A stretch of 15,828 nucleotides of DNA, from positions 1-15,828 of the forward strand of contig JBEKLJ010000066.1 in assembly GCA_050010255.1 (NCBI GenBank), written 5' to 3'. Shown here in pieces: positions 7,316 to 13,727 of this stretch; within the stretch, counting starts at the first letter, position 1, and each line of letters begins with the position of its first letter. The DNA comes from JBEKLJ01 sp050010255. Lineage in GTDB: Bacteria; Acidobacteriota; Terriglobia; Bryobacterales; Bryobacteraceae. The notes under the pieces were generated by a model. It saw only the letters and a list, made by a program, of their open reading frames with translations. It searched no databases and was not told the origin of the DNA. The position numbers and the translations under genes were made by a program.

Positions 7316-7401
7316 CTTCCCGCACCCCGCTCCGAACCCACCGCTTCCAGCGCCGAACATCTGGCCCAATGCTCCGCCGGGTTTCCTCCTGCGGCGCATC
7401 T

Positions 7402-7465
7402 AAAACGGGTACAGGCAGCTCTGTCCACTCGCTGCGCTCGGGACAGAGTAGCCTGGCCCCGTTTT
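7402..7465. repeat. 64-nt three-tier palindrome in a convergent intergenic region
   Basis: Three nested perfect arms are visible: AAAACGGG (7402-7409) with CCCGTTTT (7458-7465), CAGGC (7412-7416) with GCCTG (7451-7455), and CTCTGTCC (7419-7426) with GGACAGAG (7441-7448). They are separated by symmetric 2x2-nt mismatches and enclose a 14-nt GC-rich loop. All 21 pairs are Watson-Crick. One end is A-rich and the other T-rich, so either strand's transcript would form a stem ending in a short U run. It lies between convergent genes, so a bidirectional terminator is the simplest reading. A mobile REP-type palindrome is the alternative. Confidence 0.75.
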
Positions 7466-7518
7466 GGGCGCCGGCTGCGGGCGCCCCCTGAATCTGCCGG
7501 CCTCGCGCGGCGCCGCGC
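7466..7518. repeat. Two further GC-rich palindromes next to the 64-nt element
   Basis: GGGCGCC (7466-7472) pairs with GGCGCCC (7480-7486) across 7 nt. GCGCGGCGCCGCGC (7505-7518) is a perfect 14-nt palindrome. Both sit between the 64-nt palindrome and the TonB-receptor stop at 7543. They add to a gene-free gap dense in secondary structure. Confidence 0.6.
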
Positions 7519-7542
7519 TTCGAAAGGTGTCAGGAGATCGGG

Positions 7543-9861
7543 CTAGAACTCGACGCTGAGGCCCACGCTCGGCATGATCGGCAGGAACGTCCCCCGCCCC
7601 GCCGCGATGTACCCGTACGGGCGAGCGTAGTCAGGGACAAATCCCCAATACCGGTAATTGGAATGATTCGTCAGGTTTGTGACTTCCGCATACAGGGTGG
7701 TCTTGGAGCGCTTGCGATGGAAGGCCTTGTTCATTCGCGTGTCGAGTCGGAAGTATGCCGGCATCCGGGTATCATTGCGCACGTCGACGATAGGAAAGTA
7801 AGCATTCCCCCGCATGATCGGCTTGCCGAGGTAGCCAATCACGGGGAAATTGCTGCCGTACCTTGCGCTAGCGCTCACGTTGATGGTCTCGCTGAAGCGG
7901 TAGCTTCCAAATGCGTTCACGGTATGGCGCTGGTCGAAATCACTCCAGAAGTGGGCGTTGGTGGCCGTGTCCACGAAGCGCGAGTATCCGAGCGCATACG
8001 AGATCCAGCCGCTCAGCCGGTTGGCGCTGCGCCGCTGGAGAGTGAACTCGATTCCGCGCGAGTAGCCATTGAGCGAGTTGGCGAGGATGGGGCCGAGTTG
8101 CGGGTACAGAATGGGGCCTCCCGGACCGGCAGCGCGGAACTCGCTCGCGGCGGAATAGACCCCGTCCCGTATCCGGCGGTCGTAGGCCTCAACACGCACT
8201 CGAATCCTCTCGCCCAGCGACTGCTCGAGCGCCGCGGACAGGTGGGTGGATCGCTCGGCCCGCAGTGTGGGCGTGCCGAACGGGCCATACAGCTCGACGA
8301 GATCGGGGAACCGGGAGTACTGGCCGGCGGCCACGGTCAGCTTGGTGTTGCGCAGCGGCGACACGGACAAGCTGATCCTTGGCAGGAAGGTGTTCTGACC
8401 GTTCTGGCTGAAATGATCCCAGCGCCCGCCCACGACCATTGTCAGGCGCTTGTCGGCCAAGGAAATCGTGTCCTGGACGTACGCTCCTGGCTGGGAGACG
8501 GTTCGCGAGAATAGCGCACTTTGAATCAGGGTGTTGGAGAACTGCTGCGCGGCATAGTTCCAGGGCTCGTTTTTCAGAAAGTCGCGATTGAGCCGCCGGA
8601 ATATTACCCCCGCCTGGAACTTGTTCCAGGCCCCCATCTGGTGCGTCACATCCTCCCGGAAACCAATCTCACTGCCGCTCGAACGCTCCAGCAGGTCCAG
8701 CGAGAGATCTCTGTCTCGCTCAGAATCGGTTGAAGAATAGACCTGAGCTTGCGAGAGGGTGGCAGCACCCGACCACGTCCATCGGAGGCTGGCCAATTCG
8801 CTTCGGCTGATCCCGTCCTGCAGCCCGTTCGCGCCAAAAACACTGGAGGTGTTCTTGGAGATTTCCGTGTGACCATGGATGGCGCTGAGCGAGATCAGGT
8901 TGTGCTCCGTGGGACTGTAAGTCAGGTTTCCGTGCACGTCATAGAAGCTCACCCCCAGGCCGCTGCTGCGTCCCATAATCAGGCTGACGTAGTCCTTGCG
9001 GGCCGAGACGAGCCAGGTGGCCTTCTTCGAAGCGCCCAGCGGCCCTTCCGCGCTGGCTGAGGCCGCCACCAGGCTCACGTCGAAGCGATAGGTCACACGA
9101 TCGGCGTTACCCTCGCGGCTCTGCACGTCCAGAATGGAGCCGGTGAAATCGCCGTACTGCGCCGGGAAATTCCCGCTGAGCAGAGCCATCGAGCCCACAA
9201 ACCCGCTATCCAGGAGGCCGATCGAGAAGCTGCTGCCCCGGTCGTCGAGAATGCCGTGGAACGGGGCGGTCATCAGCGCCCCATCCACAAACACACCGAT
9301 GTCCGGCGGTCCGGAGCCGCGAACGGAGAACTGAGCGTACCAGTCGTTGTCGGCGGCCACGCCGGGCATGGACTGGACCGCGCGAATCGGATCGTCGAGC
9401 ATCACCGAGGACAGGTTCTTCAGCTCCGTGCCGTTGATCGAGTGCTCGACGGGAGCTTCCGGCTGGACAGGCGCAAACGGTCCGGAAACTACCGTCATCC
9501 GCTCGCTGTGCTTGAGCGCCTCCTGGCCGAGGAGGAGTTCCAGTTCCCCAGCCTCTCCGGCCTCCACGTGGATACGCTGCTTCAGCAGACCGTAATCGAT
9601 CGTGCTCACGTAGAGCTCGGCTTCACCTGGCGAGACGTTCGGGAGCTCGAATCTGCCCTTCTCATCGGTTACTGTCTGGAGATTCTGACTGCGGATCGAA
9701 ACAAGAGCTTTGGCAATCGGTTCGCCCGTTCTGAAGTCGATGACCCTTCCCCGCAGGGTGATTGAGCGGGCGCCGGCAGCATCCGTGACAGGGACACCGC
9801 CTTGAGACGCGTATGCCGTACCGGCAGCGCATAGCAGAATGATTGCTAACAGCTTATGCAT
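7543..9861 (-). CDS. TonB-dependent outer-membrane receptor with CarboxypepD_reg-like domain
   Basis: The 772-residue product has a signal peptide (MHKLLAIILLCAAGTAYA). A carboxypeptidase-regulatory-like domain follows (about 33-110, ITLRGRVIDFRTGEPIAKA then DEKGRFELPNV), then a TonB-box-like ERMTVVSG (120-127). The plug (about 135-245) contains the SVRGSGPPDIGVFVDGA segment. The remaining barrel ends in SVGLSVEF with the usual C-terminal Phe. It would import a TonB-energised substrate across the outer membrane. An upstream in-frame TTG at 9867 lies directly against GGAGG (9868-9872), whereas ATG 9861 is 6 nt from it, so ATG is chosen. It follows the alpha-galactosidase gene by 51 nt on the same strand, suggesting co-transcription and an oligosaccharide substrate. 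The substrate is inferred from context only. Confidence 0.92.
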   Translation of the reverse strand: MHKLLAIILLCAAGTAYASQGGVPVTDAAGARSITLRGRVIDFRTGEPIAKALVSIRSQNLQTVTDEKGRFELPNVSPGEAELYVSTIDYGLLKQRIHVEAGEAGELELLLGQEALKHSERMTVVSGPFAPVQPEAPVEHSINGTELKNLSSVMLDDPIRAVQSMPGVAADNDWYAQFSVRGSGPPDIGVFVDGALMTAPFHGILDDRGSSFSIGLLDSGFVGSMALLSGNFPAQYGDFTGSILDVQSREGNADRVTYRFDVSLVAASASAEGPLGASKKATWLVSARKDYVSLIMGRSSGLGVSFYDVHGNLTYSPTEHNLISLSAIHGHTEISKNTSSVFGANGLQDGISRSELASLRWTWSGAATLSQAQVYSSTDSERDRDLSLDLLERSSGSEIGFREDVTHQMGAWNKFQAGVIFRRLNRDFLKNEPWNYAAQQFSNTLIQSALFSRTVSQPGAYVQDTISLADKRLTMVVGGRWDHFSQNGQNTFLPRISLSVSPLRNTKLTVAAGQYSRFPDLVELYGPFGTPTLRAERSTHLSAALEQSLGERIRVRVEAYDRRIRDGVYSAASEFRAAGPGGPILYPQLGPILANSLNGYSRGIEFTLQRRSANRLSGWISYALGYSRFVDTATNAHFWSDFDQRHTVNAFGSYRFSETINVSASARYGSNFPVIGYLGKPIMRGNAYFPIVDVRNDTRMPAYFRLDTRMNKAFHRKRSKTTLYAEVTNLTNHSNYRYWGFVPDYARPYGYIAAGRGTFLPIMPSVGLSVEF

Positions 9862-9912
9862 GGGCAACCTCCACTGTTGCCGGGCCGCACCGGAGTCCTC
9901 AGAAGCGCGGGG

Positions 9913-11079
9913 CTACAGTCTCACCACGACCATCACGACGCCGTGTGACGCGACCGGCGCGGAGAATTTGCCCGTGAACTTCCCCAGGTCCCTGTGCGCC
10001 CACAAGTCGCGGACAGCGGCGGGGCGGTCCGCGGGGTAACCGAGGTCCGCCCAATCCAAGGTGATCGTTTGCTGCGCCGATCCCCTGTTCAGCAACACCA
10101 CCGCGATGCTGCCGTCCTTGAGCGGCTTCAGCCAGACGTCTTGATCGCCATCGTGGCGGATTCGCCTGCCCTGCTGCCCGAGCGGATCCTGGTCCACAGC
10201 GATGACCTCCTTGTTCGTGAGGATCTCGCGGATCTCCGGCGTCATCGTGTCCAGGTCGTTGCCCGCCATCAGCGGCGCCGCCAGAATGGCCCACAGGCTG
10301 AAGTGCGCGCGGTACTCGGTGACCGTCATTCCACCGTTGCCGACCTCCAGCATGTCGGGGTCATTCCAGTGCCCCGGACCGGCGTAGCTTTCCAGCCCCA
10401 CCTGAAGGTCTACGATATTCATGACGCCAAGTCCGTACTGCTCCCCCTTGCCTTCCCACCTGTCCAGGATGTCGCTGGTCGTGCGCCACAGATTCCCGAC
10501 GCTTCCCGCCCACAACCAGGGCTTCGAATTACCCCATTCGCAGATGCTGAACACGATGGAACGGCCCGCCAGCGCCAGCGCGTCGCGCATGAGCTCGTAG
10601 GATGCCCTGGGATCCTGGGTGGAGGTGTTGCACCAGTCGTATTTCAGATAGTCGACGCCCCAGGCCGCGTACTGGCGGGCATCCTGGAACTCATAGCCGC
10701 GGCTGCCCGGCCGGCCCTGGCAGGTCCTGGCGCCGGCATCCGAGTAGATGCCGAATTTCAGACCGAGGGAGTGCACGTAATCAGCCAGCGGCTTGATCCC
10801 GTTCGGGAAACGCTGGGGATCCACCATGATGTTGCCGTCTCGGTCACGGGAGATCTGCCAGCAATCGTCGATCACGACGCACTGGTAGCCGGCGTCCCGC
10901 ATCCCGGTCTTCACCAGCGCGTCGGCCGCCTTCCTGACGAGGTCGTCGCGCACGTTGCAGCCGAACTTGTTCCAGCTATTCCAGCCCATTGGCGGCGTGC
11001 GGGCAAGGCCATTCTCCAGTGCGCACAGAGCGCCGGAGAACAAAGCGAAGCAGGCAAGTGAGAACAGTAGTTTTCGCAT
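9913..11079 (-). CDS. Secreted alpha-galactosidase, glycoside hydrolase family 27
   Basis: From ATG 11079 the product is 388 residues, with a signal peptide (MRKLLFSLACFALFSGALC). The mature protein opens with NGLARTPPMGWNSWNKFGCN (23-42), the hallmark start of GH27. The nucleophile is D148 in YLKYDWCN and the acid/base is D240 in GHWNDPDML. A C-terminal beta-sandwich follows from about residue 305. The enzyme removes terminal alpha-linked galactose, as in raffinose-type sugars and galactomannans, and acts outside the cytoplasm. An in-frame upstream extension to 11292 is rejected: it lacks family similarity, overlaps the divergent sigma gene and would bury the signal peptide. The Shine-Dalgarno is weak. 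It is the first gene of a likely two-gene unit with the TonB receptor. Confidence 0.93.
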   Translation of the reverse strand: MRKLLFSLACFALFSGALCALENGLARTPPMGWNSWNKFGCNVRDDLVRKAADALVKTGMRDAGYQCVVIDDCWQISRDRDGNIMVDPQRFPNGIKPLADYVHSLGLKFGIYSDAGARTCQGRPGSRGYEFQDARQYAAWGVDYLKYDWCNTSTQDPRASYELMRDALALAGRSIVFSICEWGNSKPWLWAGSVGNLWRTTSDILDRWEGKGEQYGLGVMNIVDLQVGLESYAGPGHWNDPDMLEVGNGGMTVTEYRAHFSLWAILAAPLMAGNDLDTMTPEIREILTNKEVIAVDQDPLGQQGRRIRHDGDQDVWLKPLKDGSIAVVLLNRGSAQQTITLDWADLGYPADRPAAVRDLWAHRDLGKFTGKFSAPVASHGVVMVVVRL

Positions 11080-11143
11080 CACAACCACTTTACTCCGCAG
11101 CAACGCACCCCGTAGCGCAACAGACCGCCTTCGCGGAAGGCCG

Positions 11144-11173
11144 TTGCGAGGGGCGTCGAGCGGGCCCTGTGAT
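11144..11173 (+). promoter_or_regulatory. Candidate promoter for the ECF sigma gene
   Basis: TTGCGA (11144-11149) and TGTGAT (11168-11173) are separated by 18 nt in the 118-nt divergent gap between the galactosidase and sigma genes. The start would be near 11180, just ahead of the GAGGA ribosome-binding site at 11188-11192. A small hairpin, GCCTTC-GCG-GAAGGC (11127-11141), lies immediately upstream. The call is tentative; an autoregulated ECF promoter could look different. Confidence 0.3.
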
Positions 11174-11197
11174 AAAGTATGAATCCTGAGGACGGGC

Positions 11198-11833
11198 TTG
11201 ACGATCCAAACAGCAGGGCAGGCAGGCGGCAGCGAGTTCGATGAGACGGTGCTGGTCGCCCAGGCCCAACAGGGAGGCGTCGAGGCTTTCACCGAACTGG
11301 TGAACCGTTACGAGCGGAACATCTACCGGCTGGCCCGGCACATCACCCAGAATACGGAAGACGCCGAGGACGTCCTGCAAGAGACTTTCCTGAGGGCGTA
11401 CGAGCACCTGGGGGGATTTCAGGGGAACTCGAAGTTCTACACCTGGCTGGTCCGGATCGCGGTGAACCAGTCGTTGATGAAGCTTCGCAAGCGGAAGAGC
11501 GATGCTTCGGTCTCGCTGGACGATCCTTACGACAGCGGAGAGGATAGCCTGCCTCGGGAGATCGCCGTCTGGGAACCGAATCCCGAGCAGACCTACTCGC
11601 GGGAGGAGATGCGCGTGATTCTGGAGAAGGCAGTCGAGAGCCTGCCGCCCACCTTCCGGATGGTGTTCGCCTTGCGCGACATTGAAGAGCTGTCGATCGA
11701 AGAGACCGCGGCCATCCTCAATCTGTCGGTGCCGGCCGTCAAGAGCCGGCTGCTGCGCGCGCGCCTGCGGTTGCGGGAGAAACTCACCCGCTACTTCAAG
11801 CGAAAGGGGGATGACTTCCTTGGTTACATGTAA
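11198..11833 (+). CDS. ECF-type RNA polymerase sigma factor (RpoE-like)
   Basis: The 211-residue product carries the two domains of extracytoplasmic-function sigma factors. Region 2 (about 29-98) includes NRYERNIYRLARHIT, the D-A-E-D-V-L-Q-E-T-F core-binding motif (55-64) and FYTWLVRIAVNQ. Region 4 (about 142-195) has SLPPTFRMVFALRDIEELS and the helix-turn-helix SIEETAAILNLSVPAVKSRL. An acidic linker joins them. There is no region 3 and no C-terminal extension. The start is TTG, supported by GAGGA 5 nt upstream; no in-frame ATG offers an intact N-terminus. The gene overlaps the anti-sigma gene by 23 nt, indicating translational coupling and a cognate pair. It directs polymerase to a regulon not visible here; the nearby divergent alpha-galactosidase is one possible target. 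Confidence 0.93.
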   Translation: MTIQTAGQAGGSEFDETVLVAQAQQGGVEAFTELVNRYERNIYRLARHITQNTEDAEDVLQETFLRAYEHLGGFQGNSKFYTWLVRIAVNQSLMKLRKRKSDASVSLDDPYDSGEDSLPREIAVWEPNPEQTYSREEMRVILEKAVESLPPTFRMVFALRDIEELSIEETAAILNLSVPAVKSRLLRARLRLREKLTRYFKRKGDDFLGYM

Positions 11834-12059
11834 GGAGTTTCTGGAGGAGCTCAGCGATTTCCTGGACGAAAGCCTCCGGGAGGAGGTCCGGCAGGAGCTG
11901 GAAGCGCATCTGAGCGAGTGCCCGAACTGCTGGGTCGTCTGCGACACCACCAAGAAGACCATCCAGATCTTCCGCGACACGGAGCCTTGCCCGATTCCCC
12001 GGGAAGTCCACGACCGGCTGGTTGCCGCGTTGCAGAAGAAGGCCGCGCCATCCGCGTGA
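11811..12059 (+). CDS. Small soluble zinc-finger anti-sigma factor (ZAS / zf-HC2 type)
   Basis: The 82-residue product starts MTSLVTCKEFLEELSDFLDE and contains H-x3-C-x2-C (H33, C37, C40), with an upstream Cys at position 7. This is the zinc-binding signature of ZAS anti-sigma factors. Two extra cysteines lie at 44 and 60. There is no membrane helix, so it should act in the cytoplasm, holding the sigma factor encoded immediately upstream. Lack of a sensor or membrane domain makes it closer in plan to RsrA-type thiol-responsive proteins than to membrane RseA. That comparison is inference. ATG 11811 directly abuts AAGGGGG; an in-frame TTG at 11820 would be better spaced, so the first three residues are uncertain. 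The reading frame overlaps the sigma gene's last 23 nt. Confidence 0.85.
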   Translation: MTSLVTCKEFLEELSDFLDESLREEVRQELEAHLSECPNCWVVCDTTKKTIQIFRDTEPCPIPREVHDRLVAALQKKAAPSA

Positions 12060-12090
12060 GCGCGACTTGGCCTCGCGCGGGCCGCCGCCC
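12060..12090. terminator. Tandem hairpins in the 40-nt gap between convergent genes
   Basis: GCGCGA (12060-12065) pairs with TCGCGC (12073-12078) over a 7-nt loop. It is followed at once by GGGC (12079-12082) pairing with GCCC (12087-12090). They fill the short gap between the anti-sigma stop and the Memo-AMMECR1 stop. No T-tract is present, so this is a plausible but unproven bidirectional end point. Confidence 0.4.
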
Positions 12091-12099
12091 GGCACATCC

Positions 12100-13527
12100 C
12101 TACCCAACAATCTGGGCGCGAAACACGGAAACGCGAGTGGCGGGATCCTGGTAGGCTTGGCGACTCACCTCCGCCTTGCGCGTGAGCGCCTCCAGGAACT
12201 GCTCGGCGCTCCAGCCGCGCTCCGTGGCGACCTGGGGCAGCAGCAAGCCGTGGCTGAAGCCGGCCTCCAGCAGCGCGCCGTGCTCATTGACGCGGAACTG
12301 GTCCAGGCCGAGGATCCGCTTCATCGGAGTGAGCACCGAGACCTCCAGCTCGAGGCCGGCCTCGCCAGGCCGGATCGGGTCGAAGCGTGTGTCCTCGAGG
12401 GCGGCCGAGAGCGCCAGCGCGGGAACGAGCTCGGCCAGCGGCTCGAGGCCCTCGCGCCGGCCGACGCAGCCCCGCAGAGCGCCGTGGCTGTGCAGCGTCA
12501 CGAACGCCGCCGCGCGGCGCGCCAGGGCGGGGCTGCCAGCTTGCGGCGGAATCAGCTTGCGCTCGCCGGTCTCGAGGTAGTGCGCCAGCGTGCGCCGCGC
12601 GCTGGCGAGCAGTTCCCGCTGATCCGCCTCTCCCAACTCAAAGGCGCGGTAGGGGATGTAGCCCAGCGCCGCGTAGCTCACCGAGTGCCGGTAGTCGCCG
12701 GTGATCTCCCCCGAAGTCTGGTAATCGAGCGTGTCCTGGAAGATCTCCTCCCGCGCATCGAGCAGTTGCAGCGTTCCCAGAAGAAGCGCGATGGGCTCGA
12801 AGCCGCACACGGTGGCGCCGGTCTGGCGGAGGACGCCCAAAAACTCGTCCGGCGCGAGCGTGCCCGCCGCGTCCATGACGCGCCCGTCCAGCTCGCGCAG
12901 GCGATCGCCGACCCAGTCGTCGGGGGGGAACGGCTGATAGCCGAAACTGCGGCCGTAATGCGTGAAATCGGAGCTGGCAACCAACACCGTGCCGGGCGTC
13001 AGCAAGCCGGCCAGCCGCTCGGCGGCTGCCGCCCGCGCCTCGGCCCCCAGGCGGCCGACGTAGATGGGCACCACCGGCGTGGACGGCGCCGCCGCCTGCA
13101 ACAGCGGGAGCTGGATCTCGACGGAATGGTCGCAGACCACTTCCTCGGAAACCAGGCCGAACTCGCCGCCCTCCACCAGGCGCGCAACAAACGGGCGATC
13201 GACGGCGACCTCCCCGAGCGGCGTCGTGTAGGAGCACACCTCCGGCACCCAGGCCCCCGGCGCGCCGCCGCGGTGGGCGAAGCCCAGCAGCACGACGCGC
13301 TCCGGAGCTAGCGCGCGGATCGAGCGATAGGCGGCGGAGGCGACCGTTCCGGAGTAGATCAGTCCGGCATGCGGGACCACGAAGCCGGCGGCGCGGGGCG
13401 TCAGATAGGGCCCGGTGCGGCGCTCCGAACCGGCAAAGAGCTGCTCAATCAGGTCCCGAAGCTCGGCCGGGGAGTCGGGATACCAGGAGCCGCTGAACGG
13501 GGAGACGTGGGAAGCGGCCGTCTGCAT
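12100..13527 (-). CDS. Fused Memo-AMMECR1 protein (AmmeMemoRadiSam system B and A domains)
   Basis: The 475-residue product joins two families. Residues 1-295 are Memo-like: GSWYPDS (13-19), VPHAGLIYSG (51-60), LGFAHRG (81-87), CDHSVEIQLP (132-141), SSDFTHYG (185-192), CGFEPI (241-246) and SVSYAALGY (282-290). These line up with human MEMO1's SWY, PHAG, EHSIEMHLP, SSDFCHWG, CGRHPI and SVSYAAG. Where human MEMO1 has HH in LGPSHH, this protein has H85-R86. Residues about 300-475 are AMMECR1-like, with the hallmark LRGCVG (351-356) and FDPIRPGEAGLELEVSVLTP. In many prokaryotes these domains accompany a radical SAM enzyme of undefined function; none is in this window. Start ATG 13527 is fixed by AAAGGAG about 6 nt upstream; the long ORF upstream of it is a shadow of the next gene. 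Confidence 0.93.
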   Translation of the reverse strand: MQTAASHVSPFSGSWYPDSPAELRDLIEQLFAGSERRTGPYLTPRAAGFVVPHAGLIYSGTVASAAYRSIRALAPERVVLLGFAHRGGAPGAWVPEVCSYTTPLGEVAVDRPFVARLVEGGEFGLVSEEVVCDHSVEIQLPLLQAAAPSTPVVPIYVGRLGAEARAAAAERLAGLLTPGTVLVASSDFTHYGRSFGYQPFPPDDWVGDRLRELDGRVMDAAGTLAPDEFLGVLRQTGATVCGFEPIALLLGTLQLLDAREEIFQDTLDYQTSGEITGDYRHSVSYAALGYIPYRAFELGEADQRELLASARRTLAHYLETGERKLIPPQAGSPALARRAAAFVTLHSHGALRGCVGRREGLEPLAELVPALALSAALEDTRFDPIRPGEAGLELEVSVLTPMKRILGLDQFRVNEHGALLEAGFSHGLLLPQVATERGWSAEQFLEALTRKAEVSRQAYQDPATRVSVFRAQIVG

Positions 13528-13552
13528 GGCGCACTCCTTTGGGGCTGCTTGT

Positions 13553-13580
13553 ATTGTAGTGCTTGTGCCGCCGGCGTCAA
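13553..13580 (-). promoter_or_regulatory. Promoter for the Memo-AMMECR1 gene
   Basis: TTGACG (13580-13575) and TACAAT (13558-13553) are separated by 16 nt, each 5/6 to the sigma-70 consensus. This is the best promoter match in the window. The start would lie near 13546, about 19 nt before the ATG, leaving room for AAAGGAG. It makes the gene independent of the upstream mannonate dehydratase. Confidence 0.7.
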
Positions 13581-13585
13581 CCCTC

Positions 13586-13636
13586 CGGGGGCAGCCCCCG
13601 CCCGACCCCCACCAGCGATCCGCGCCCTTGGGGCGC
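13586..13636 (-). terminator. Two GC-rich hairpins upstream of the Memo promoter
   Basis: CGGGGG-CAG-CCCCCG (13586-13600) and GCGCCC-TTG-GGGCGC (13622-13636) are perfect 6-bp stems with 3-nt loops. They lie 92-142 nt beyond the mannonate dehydratase stop and just before the next promoter, so they could end transcription of that gene. No strong T-tract follows either stem. Confidence 0.4.
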
Positions 13637-13676
13637 ACTGAAACAGCCGGGCTAAGAACGCGCAGCAGGCAACAGC

Positions 13677-13724
13677 GCCGCCGGCCACGTCCCAGAGAAT
13701 CTCTCCGGCGCTGATGATTCTCAC
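13677..13724 (-). pseudogene. Remnant of a PfkB-family sugar kinase gene (N-terminus only)
   Basis: Starting at GTG 13724, 3 nt after the mannonate dehydratase stop, the frame reads MRIISAGEILWDVAGG. This matches the first beta-strand of PfkB carbohydrate kinases, which typically open with R-I-I-S-I-G-E-I/V-L-W-D-V. Similarity fades after about 16 codons. The next residues (GGAVACCAFLARL) only loosely recall the family's GGAPxNxAxxLARL motif. The frame then runs into the Memo gene without the ATP-binding half. A functional kinase needs about 300 residues, so the gene appears truncated by deletion. A PfkB kinase after a mannonate dehydratase would make sense, because KDG kinase is the next hexuronate-pathway enzyme, although G-E-I-L-W-D-V is closer to fructokinases. 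Chance resemblance cannot be excluded. Confidence 0.55.
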
Positions 13725-13727
13725 CGG

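Noticed and set aside
9862..9867. Upstream TTG start for the TonB receptor
   Set aside because: The TTG directly abuts GGAGG (9868-9872) with no spacing, while the in-frame ATG at 9861 is 6 nt away and begins a clean signal peptide.
11179..11244. 21-codon ORF overlapping the sigma gene start, possible regulatory leader peptide
   Set aside because: It has no ribosome-binding site, and its ATG lies at or before the predicted transcription start.
11080..11292. N-terminal extension of the alpha-galactosidase
   Set aside because: The extra 71 residues have no family similarity, overlap the divergent sigma gene and would place the signal peptide internally.
12022..13311. 429-codon plus-strand ORF opposite Memo-AMMECR1
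   Set aside because: Typical GC-rich antisense shadow; the opposite strand encodes a protein with clear conserved motifs and a promoter.
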